The translations under genes and the position numbers were made by a program. The notes beneath the pieces were generated by a model. That model was not told the origin of the DNA, ran no database searches, and was given only the letters and a program-made list of their open reading frames with translations. Of a DNA stretch of 64,000 nucleotides, positions 57,965-64,000 are shown in pieces (within the stretch, counting starts at the first letter, position 1; each line of letters begins with the position of its first letter). The DNA lies in assembly GCF_023101765.2 (NCBI RefSeq), contig NC_064229.1, positions 3,600,001 to 3,664,000 on the forward strand, read 5' to 3'. This DNA comes from Spodoptera frugiperda (taxonomy: Eukaryota > Arthropoda > Insecta > Lepidoptera > Noctuidae).

Positions 57965-60695
57965 ATGAAGGCATTTATTGTGCTCTGCAGTGTAATTTCA
58001 ATAGTTTATTGCAAAACTTTAGGCACGCACTCCGCCCTACACAGATGTAAGTCTACCAACGATTTGTTCTTTGTTTTTTAATTTATTTTTTGCGTTTTAT
58101 AAATTGAATATTTTTTATGAGGGCAAATGAGTAAACACGGTCACCTGGTGTTAAACTGTGGTCTGATTGCACGATTGCCACGGTGGCTGGGCAACTGGCG
58201 AGATCGATTCCCGCACAGAACAACTTTTTGTGTGATCTACAAATTGTCGGTGTTTCGGGTCAGGGTGTTACACACGACACAGGAGAAAATCGTAGTATGG
58301 GGCAACGTTTTATATAAAAAAAAACCAACTAACCTGCAACACCAGAATATGTACCTATGTACAAATGCGTTGCCAGCATTTTTAAGCATATGTACTAACT
58401 TAAGGAACAGCAAGTTGTACAGTTCCTAAATTAAGTGCATGTAGATATAAAATTAAAATAAATTATCTACGTAATGTTTTACTTTCAGCCGGCCAGCGAT
58501 GCGTTAACATGTGGGATGAAGGCTGCATCAACGGGCAACTGAACGGTGCTGGTACGTAAGGCCAAAAATAATAATATTTTAAACACTTTGAATAAAGTGT
58601 TGTCTCAATTTTAATCTTTGCATGATATTTCAATTGTTATTTGAATTCAGGCAACGACGATGACTATTTGAATGGTGGTTTCAACCCTGGAAAGCGATGT
58701 GTCAACATGTGGGACGAAGGGTGTATCAATGGACAACTTAATGGAGCTGGTAAGCACAGAGCAGTCACTGAGCACACACAGAATTTTTTATTCTATGAGA
58801 GAACAAAATAGTCTATCTTATCGCCACGCCTTTTATCCCAGAAGGGGTAGGCAGAGGTTCACATTACGGAACGTAATGCCACTGTACAATGTACCTACCT
58901 ACACCCATTATTACATACTTTTCACCATTTATGTTAATATAAGTCCCATGTACCTAATAGGAGGTGAGCCTATTGCCATATACTGGGCACAATTCCAGAC
59001 TCCGTGCTACTACTGAGAAATTTTCGATAAACCGAAAAAAGTCAAGCAATACTTTGCCTGACCCGGGAATCGAACCAGGGACCACTCGACCAAAGAGGCA
59101 GTCATGAAAATGCCCAATCCAAAAATGTCTATTTACCCTAAGGATTGGGGGTAAAACAAATTTTCTTGTTTGCCAGGCAATGACGACGATTACCTGAATG
59201 GAGGCTTCAACCCCGGCAAGCGATGTGTGAACATGTGGGACGAAGGATGTATCAATGGACAGCTGAATGGAGCTGGTAAGTTGAACTACACGACAATGTA
59301 GTGAATGGGCATCCGTCAGTGATGGGATTGGATTGGATTGGGGTGGGATTCCCTTCAAAGAATAACTGGTTAAACAATGTATATTATGCACAAATTATAT
59401 TATTGTTACCGATGAACTCACCCACGACACAAGAAAATGGTCCACTATGTAGTCATATTTTTGAAAAAAGATAGAAAATAACTTTATGTACTTATTTGTG
59501 ACAGATTCATACCTAATGCACGTGGCACGTAGTGTGCCAAGGTTCAACATTTAAAAATTTCGTTTCCAAAAGTTTGTAGTTATGTATTTGTTAAGTAAGT
59601 GGGTAAATATTAGTTAATGATGTTTGTACAATTGCCACGCGGTTCCTATCGCTTATGTAAATAAAAATAAACATCGAAATGGACTTAGGTACTGTGTAAA
59701 TATATGCAAATGCACGCAACTCCCGAACGACTGACGATAAGATTCTGAACTCCTCTCTTCTGACGACATTTGTTTAAAATACTAATACACAGTGCCGGCG
59801 TTAGGGGGGGGCGAGATGGGCGATGGCCCAGGGCGACAAAGTCTGTAAAGTCAATAAAATGAAAAACTACTGTTAACACTTGATATTGCTTCCCTCAAGT
59901 GGGCGCCACATTATTTTCGCCCGGGGTGTCAGTGGCCCTTACGCCGGCACTGCTAATACAAGATAGCCAAGCGGAATGTTCTGTTAGCTGCACGATTCAC
60001 CAAAAGAGAACCAAAAAATTCTTCAGTATGGAAACCGAACCCGCGACTCGACGCACACCTGTCACTGTCGACCAAAGGTCGCTTCACTGCTAATGCTTAG
60101 CTTTCCTCTGTTTTTGCAAATTGTTTATATGTTTCAGGTAATGATGATGACTATTTGAACGGCGGCTTCAACCCCGGCAAGCGATGTGTCAACATGTGGG
60201 ACGAAGGGTGTATCAATGGACAACTTAATGGAGCTGGTAAGTTTATGAGAACAGATACTTTAGTACCCGAGACCTAGGTACCTACAGTTGGTGCAGTCAG
60301 CCACTGCAGGCAACCGACTACTACAGTGTAACGTGTGGCGAGTTCAATTCCCACATGTAACAATTCAAGAAATAAAATATCGTGTACCCTTAGTACGAGT
60401 TTGCTTTAAGTTGAACGAAAACCAACCGAGAACGTGGTCAGCGCTCTGATTAGCCGGCGCGAATGAACCAACCAATCAGAGCGCCGAACGCGTTCTCGTT
60501 TTGATCTCGTCAAACGTAAAGCAAACTCGTACTAAGGGTACTGTATGCTATCGGGCAGTATCTGGTAATAAACTTTGTACCTAATTATGAATTTCAGGCA
60601 ACGACGACGACTACCTGAATGGCGGTTTTAATCCTGGCAAAAGATCTTTGCACAGTCTGCTAGAAAAATTGAAGAAATCCGGACACCACGCGTAG
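57965..60695 (+). CDS. secreted precursor with four identical amidated two-Cys peptides
   Basis: Six coding exons, 57965-58046, 58489-58551, 58651-58749, 59177-59275, 60138-60236 and 60598-60695, give 179 residues. The start MKAFIVLCSVISIVYC is a signal peptide. A short spacer ending SGQR is followed by four copies of a 33-residue unit: CVNMWDEGCINGQLNGAG, then NDDDYLNGGFNPGKR. Each unit starts with Cys right after a basic residue, has a second Cys eight residues on, and ends Gly-Lys-Arg, the usual signal for dibasic cleavage and C-terminal amidation (FNP-amide). After the last GKR is a 16-residue basic end, SLHSLLEKLKKSGHHA. All internal introns are phase 1, and exons 3-5 are each exactly 99 nt, so whole cassettes can duplicate. 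This is a prohormone-like layout. I do not recognise the peptide; an antimicrobial or other secreted role is also possible. Confidence 0.8.
58170..58305 (+). repeat. SINE family III copy, forward, in repeat-peptide intron 1
   Basis: Shows 'ccacggtggctgggcaactg', 'gcgagatcgattcccgcaca' and 'gacacaggagaaaatcgtag'. Confidence 0.75.
58822..59105 (+). repeat. SINE family II copy, forward, in repeat-peptide intron 3
   Basis: From 'cgccacgccttttatcccag' to 'cactcgaccaaagaggcagt', nearly complete. Confidence 0.8.
59790..59952. mobile_element. hAT-type MITE with 8-bp target duplication
   Basis: The ends CAGTGCCGGCGT and ACGCCGGCACTG are inverted, flanked by perfect CTAATACA duplications at 59782-59789 and 59953-59960. 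163 bases, no coding capacity, in repeat-peptide intron 4. Confidence 0.9.
60384..60541. mobile_element. MITE with ends GTACCCTTAGTACGAGTTTG
   Basis: The 20-base left end is mirrored by CAAACTCGTACTAAGGGTAC at the right. The middle also pairs (AATCAGAGCG against CGCTCTGATT). 158 bases, in repeat-peptide intron 5. Confidence 0.85.
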
Positions 60696-60831
60696 AAGTT
60701 TCCCGCAACCACTGCTCGCCAGTTTATTCTTAGTTATTTTGCTTTTTTATTATTTTATTAGATTTTTGTTGCTTTCTTTTATTTCTTAGGGTTAACTCCT
60801 CTCATCGCTTGTAATAATTTATTCATGCTTC

Positions 60832-60837
60832 AATAAA
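60832..60837 (+). terminator. polyadenylation signal of the repeat-peptide gene
   Basis: AATAAA, 137 bases beyond the stop codon. Confidence 0.7.
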
Positions 60838-61519
60838 CTGTATAAAAAAATTACTTGGTTTATTTTTACACTACTACTACCTGAATTCGATTTTATTTGG
60901 AAATCTAATTATTCGTATAGGTACAGGTACAGGTACAGGTATAGGTACCATACATTGTACTTATGTACATCACGCTCGACTCGGCAGACGTACTACCGTG
61001 CCCCCAGATAAGTACCCATTTTACAATGTTACCTATCTGGGGGCACACAGACAGAGGTCCGGAGCCGGGGACTCCTATCGCGTTACCAGGACTCCGGATC
61101 GAAGAGCAGAAGTAGAAACTGGGTGGTTTTTAGTCAGTAGGTCTGACAAGGGATGCCAGCAAGTAACAAGATGTGGACTGTAGACATAATATAACATTCT
61201 TATAGGAATTCTTGTACAAGTTGTTAAATTCCTTGTGTAGGCAATGCAGATTCTAACAATTGTGTCGCTGGGATAATAAATAACTTACGATCCTGGCATT
61301 TTTCTTGCTATTTACAACATTCTTTCATTTTCTGTAACAATTCTACTGTCCGGTTGGCGCAGTCGATAGGGGCCTGTTGCTATGCAACGTGCTGCGAGTG
61401 CGGGATCAATTCCTGTATAGAACTCTGCAAAATTATTATTTCGGGTAAAGCGTGACGCACCTGCACGCCCCTTTAAAAAAATATCAGAACAAAATAAAAT
61501 ACAATATTTGCTATAAAAC
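60838..61519. other. gap between converging repeat-peptide gene and right-edge gene
   Basis: Holds a short GGTACA run (60918-60945), a reverse family I SINE piece at 61055-61155 and a family III copy at 61346-61470. No gene. Confidence 0.6.
61346..61470 (+). repeat. SINE family III copy, forward
   Basis: Shows 'tccggttggcgcagtcgata', 'gagtgcgggatcaattcctg' and 'ttatttcgggtaaagcgtga'. Confidence 0.7.
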
Positions 61520-61525
61520 TTTATT
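61520..61525 (-). terminator. likely polyadenylation signal of the right-edge gene
   Basis: TTTATT on the plus strand. If used, it gives a 3' UTR of about 1 kb (61520-62529), which fits the repeat-free AT-rich sequence there. Confidence 0.45.
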
Positions 61526-62529
61526 TTATATAAGATCTACATAGAGTGTGCTATATGCACAAGATGCTTGCATAGGCACTTTATAAAAATAATTTTAAAA
61601 TGTTCAGTGTTCTCACTGTTGACTCGCTAACACTATACTAAATGCTAAATTATATTTACAAATGTTTTAGTGAAATTAGCTACCAAATAGTTTTTGTTAC
61701 TGGACGAAGACATTGGCAGTAAGTCTAAAGATTGCTTGGCAAGTTAATAAGTCTTTAAGTGTATAGAAAAACAGTTAACAATTATTATCTTATGCATTGA
61801 TCAACATTTTCATCATCATCAAACATTTTTCTAAGTTAAAATTTTTAAATCCACTATTTTGTTGAACATTTACACAGGAAATTGAGTCTTGAAATTATTA
61901 TTACTAAGTTATTATCACAAAAGCGGCCATGTTAAATGAAATTTCAGTTTTTGTAACCTAAAAGCGGTGGGCAAAGCAATGAAAATACTTAAAAATTACG
62001 GCAAATTGCAACAAGTGGTAATACTAAGGGCTTGTACTTGTAACTAAGTAAAACGGCAATCAAACGAGATCAGGATTATAGTTAGTCACAATTCTCATAT
62101 TTCTACTACTATAACACATCAGATGTCATCACACCACATGATATATTATGCAGCGTCTTTATTGTCACAATATAAATGAACAATTTGCACATTGTTATCA
62201 CAGTGATAATCTTATCAATATTGTAAAATCTGGGCCCATCGTCCTTGTCATTCCATCACAATAATCTAGTAAAATAGATCTATATAGTTATTTTATTATT
62301 CCTTGCTTTTCGTTTGTGTTTCACACAATATTAATGATTAATTCGAACAAACAGACATTCCTTTTTTTACATTATTTTGCCATTTTAAATATGAAGATAA
62401 CAATTTAATATAAGTACCATATTATGAGCTAAGTTTTAAAACTATTATAAATTCTCACACCAATTCCAGTCAAATAAGTTAATAGACATTAGAATAAAAT
62501 TACAATTTACAGGTTGTTTAGATAAATAT

Positions 62530-64000
62530 TCAGTTTGTTTGTCCATGCCAATGGTCTTGAGCATATTGTGGCAACTCCATAGGCAACTTGTTATACCCTG
62601 AATTCAAACTTGGCCCTGGATTATTTGGAGCACTTTTTTGAACATTATTTTGTCTGAACTTTGTAGAATATTTGTAAAAATCAGACATTTCGAAAGGTTT
62701 AGTCTCTTCTCTGTATGGTATACATTTCCCTTGTTCAATCACTGTAAGGTTCTTTGGAGACTCTAAAGAAACTGCTCCAGGAGATAAAACCGGAGGACTC
62801 TGTGGGATTTGATTAGGACTTTGCATGGCAGAGTGTCGGCCAGTAGAGATCATGATTTCATAAGCTTGTGAGTTTCCAACGCTTGAAGTCCGCTTTAAGC
62901 TTGAGCTCTTTTTCAGAAGAGGTGCTTCAGGTTTTGTTGGGGAGTCTAATGATGTCTCATACCACTGTTTCTCTTTCACTTTCATGTCTGCTTGAGACAG
63001 TGGCGAGAACTTCATGCCCATTGGATCATAATTATAAGATTTGCTACTAACTGGGGTCAACTGGTCTGGGTAGTGTCGTCTGTCTTCTCTCATATAGTCG
63101 TCCGTGGATACTTGTAGCTGCATGTGCATAGGATGTTTGATAGAATTATGTTCTCGTAGCGGAAGTGTGTTTGGCACTACTACAGTTCTTTCCATGGGCA
63201 AATGGTGCTGTTCCTGTATATCAGGCTGTGATCGATGCTGATACACAAGCATTGGTGGCTCATGCTTCATATTTTCTAAGTGCAACTGGTTATATTCACT
63301 GTGTGAGGTTAAATGGTAAGTCTGGGTTCTCTGTAATGTGTTTCTCCGAGCACCATCTGTGCGGCGTTTAGATTGCTGCATCTGGTGCTGGTGAGCTATT
63401 CCTGTCAAGTGTTGGCTCTGTGCCTTCAAATGTGATGCGTACTGGTATAATAGTGGAGTGTTGCGCATCCCATTTTGTACTGGATGTGGAGCCATAGTTC
63501 CATGAGTATAATGCGTAGTTATATCAGGGTGGCTAGAACTGAAATGAGTTTCTCGTAACTTGGACACATTGTGAGCTTCTGGAGTATTGTTATAGTAAAT
63601 CTTGTTCATATAGTCAGTTGTCATGGTATGGTGTCTGTACATGGTGCCTGGCTGCATGTCGTTCTGAAGGTTCTCATTCATAGCTTCATGTCGACCAGCA
63701 AGCGCTGGGTATGTATGAGATGTATGTATAGAAAACGTATCTGTGTTCCTCTCTTGTGGAGGTGAAGGAAAAAAGTTAGAACAACTAGTTTCAGGACGTC
63801 GAACATGTCTTGAATGTGCACTTTTAGTTGAAACACCCGATATCGATGGTGTTGATAATCTGTGAGATAGATTTTTACGTAAGTTCGCTTCTGTCTCCAT
63901 CGAACGGTCACCTGTGGCGGCTCTGAGGCGTCTAGATGAGTTATCAGACCCATCTTGTACGTCGGCACCGTCTGTTGACCTATCAACACTTTTGACACTT
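62530..64000 (-). CDS. C-terminal exon of a large Ser/His/Gln-rich protein
   Basis: One open frame of 490 codons from the right window edge to a TGA at 62532-62530. The first Met at 63900 is probably internal, because the frame stays open above it (SSRRLRAATGDRSMETE). The 1.47-kb repeat-free open frame, with sensible codon use in an AT-rich setting, marks a real terminal exon. The protein is rich in His, Gln, Ser, Pro and Met and looks disordered. The most conserved-looking blocks are MKVKEKQWYETSLDSP, LKKSSSLKRTSS and KPFEMSDFYKYSTKFRQ. I see no membrane segment, zinc finger or enzyme motif. A junctional or cytoskeletal scaffold is possible but unproven. It converges on the repeat-peptide gene and is unrelated to the UGT cluster. 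Confidence 0.75.
   Translation of the reverse strand, partial: SVKSVDRSTDGADVQDGSDNSSRRLRAATGDRSMETEANLRKNLSHRLSTPSISGVSTKSAHSRHVRRPETSCSNFFPSPPQERNTDTFSIHTSHTYPALAGRHEAMNENLQNDMQPGTMYRHHTMTTDYMNKIYYNNTPEAHNVSKLRETHFSSSHPDITTHYTHGTMAPHPVQNGMRNTPLLYQYASHLKAQSQHLTGIAHQHQMQQSKRRTDGARRNTLQRTQTYHLTSHSEYNQLHLENMKHEPPMLVYQHRSQPDIQEQHHLPMERTVVVPNTLPLREHNSIKHPMHMQLQVSTDDYMREDRRHYPDQLTPVSSKSYNYDPMGMKFSPLSQADMKVKEKQWYETSLDSPTKPEAPLLKKSSSLKRTSSVGNSQAYEIMISTGRHSAMQSPNQIPQSPPVLSPGAVSLESPKNLTVIEQGKCIPYREETKPFEMSDFYKYSTKFRQNNVQKSAPNNPGPSLNSGYNKLPMELPQYAQDHWHGQTN

Noticed and set aside
1..64000. CRISPR arrays, bacterial operons, ribosome binding sites, riboswitches
   Set aside because: Introns, SINEs and polyadenylation signals show a eukaryotic nuclear genome; no spaced direct-repeat array is present.

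Overview
The window looks like a moth genome, most likely Noctuidae. It is AT-rich DNA with short, GT-AG spliced exons, and its introns are littered with copies of five short interspersed repeat families of the kind known from Helicoverpa and Spodoptera. The protein-coding content is also lepidopteran: a tandem cluster of UDP-glycosyltransferase (UGT) genes resembling the UGT33 family, and a small Ala/Val/Tyr-rich cuticle-type gene. Family names come from recognising sequence patterns; no search was run.

Layout. (1) 1-3600, minus: UGT-1, with its last exon cut by the window edge. (2) 7740-15451, minus: UGT-2, with a probable untranslated first exon near 17.55 kb. (3) 19882-20505, minus: a two-exon secreted cuticle-type gene. 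(4) 28148-31722, plus: UGT-3, the close paralog of UGT-2, with a probable untranslated first exon ending at 24992. (5) 32794-39536, 40385-47521 and 52923-56617, all minus: UGT-4, UGT-5 and UGT-6, a second UGT subgroup. A broken orphan UGT last exon lies at 48129-48306. (6) 57965-60695, plus: a six-exon gene for a secreted precursor that repeats one 33-residue unit four times; each unit carries a two-cysteine ring and ends in an amidation and dibasic signal. (7) 62530 to the right edge, minus: the C-terminal exon of a large Ser/His/Gln-rich protein.

All six UGT genes have the same eight coding exons and the same intron phases (0,1,2,2,0,1,2), so the cluster grew by tandem duplication. Five are intact and encode 522-524 residues. 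UGT-1/2/3 have an 88-nt exon 2, a 220-nt exon 7 and an intron just before the start codon. UGT-4/5/6 have a 91-nt exon 2, a 223-nt exon 7 and no such intron. The GC-rich part of the last exon is nearly identical between paralogs that differ elsewhere, which suggests gene conversion. The products should be ER membrane enzymes that conjugate sugar to small lipophilic compounds such as plant toxins, insecticides, pigments or hormones.

The best candidate for something undescribed is the repeat-peptide gene at 57.9-60.7 kb. Its four copies differ almost only at synonymous positions although they sit on separate exons, and the layout is that of a prohormone. Non-genic sequence holds SINEs, LINE fragments, MITEs, a Helitron-like piece, an 800-bp hexanucleotide satellite and several striking inverted repeats.
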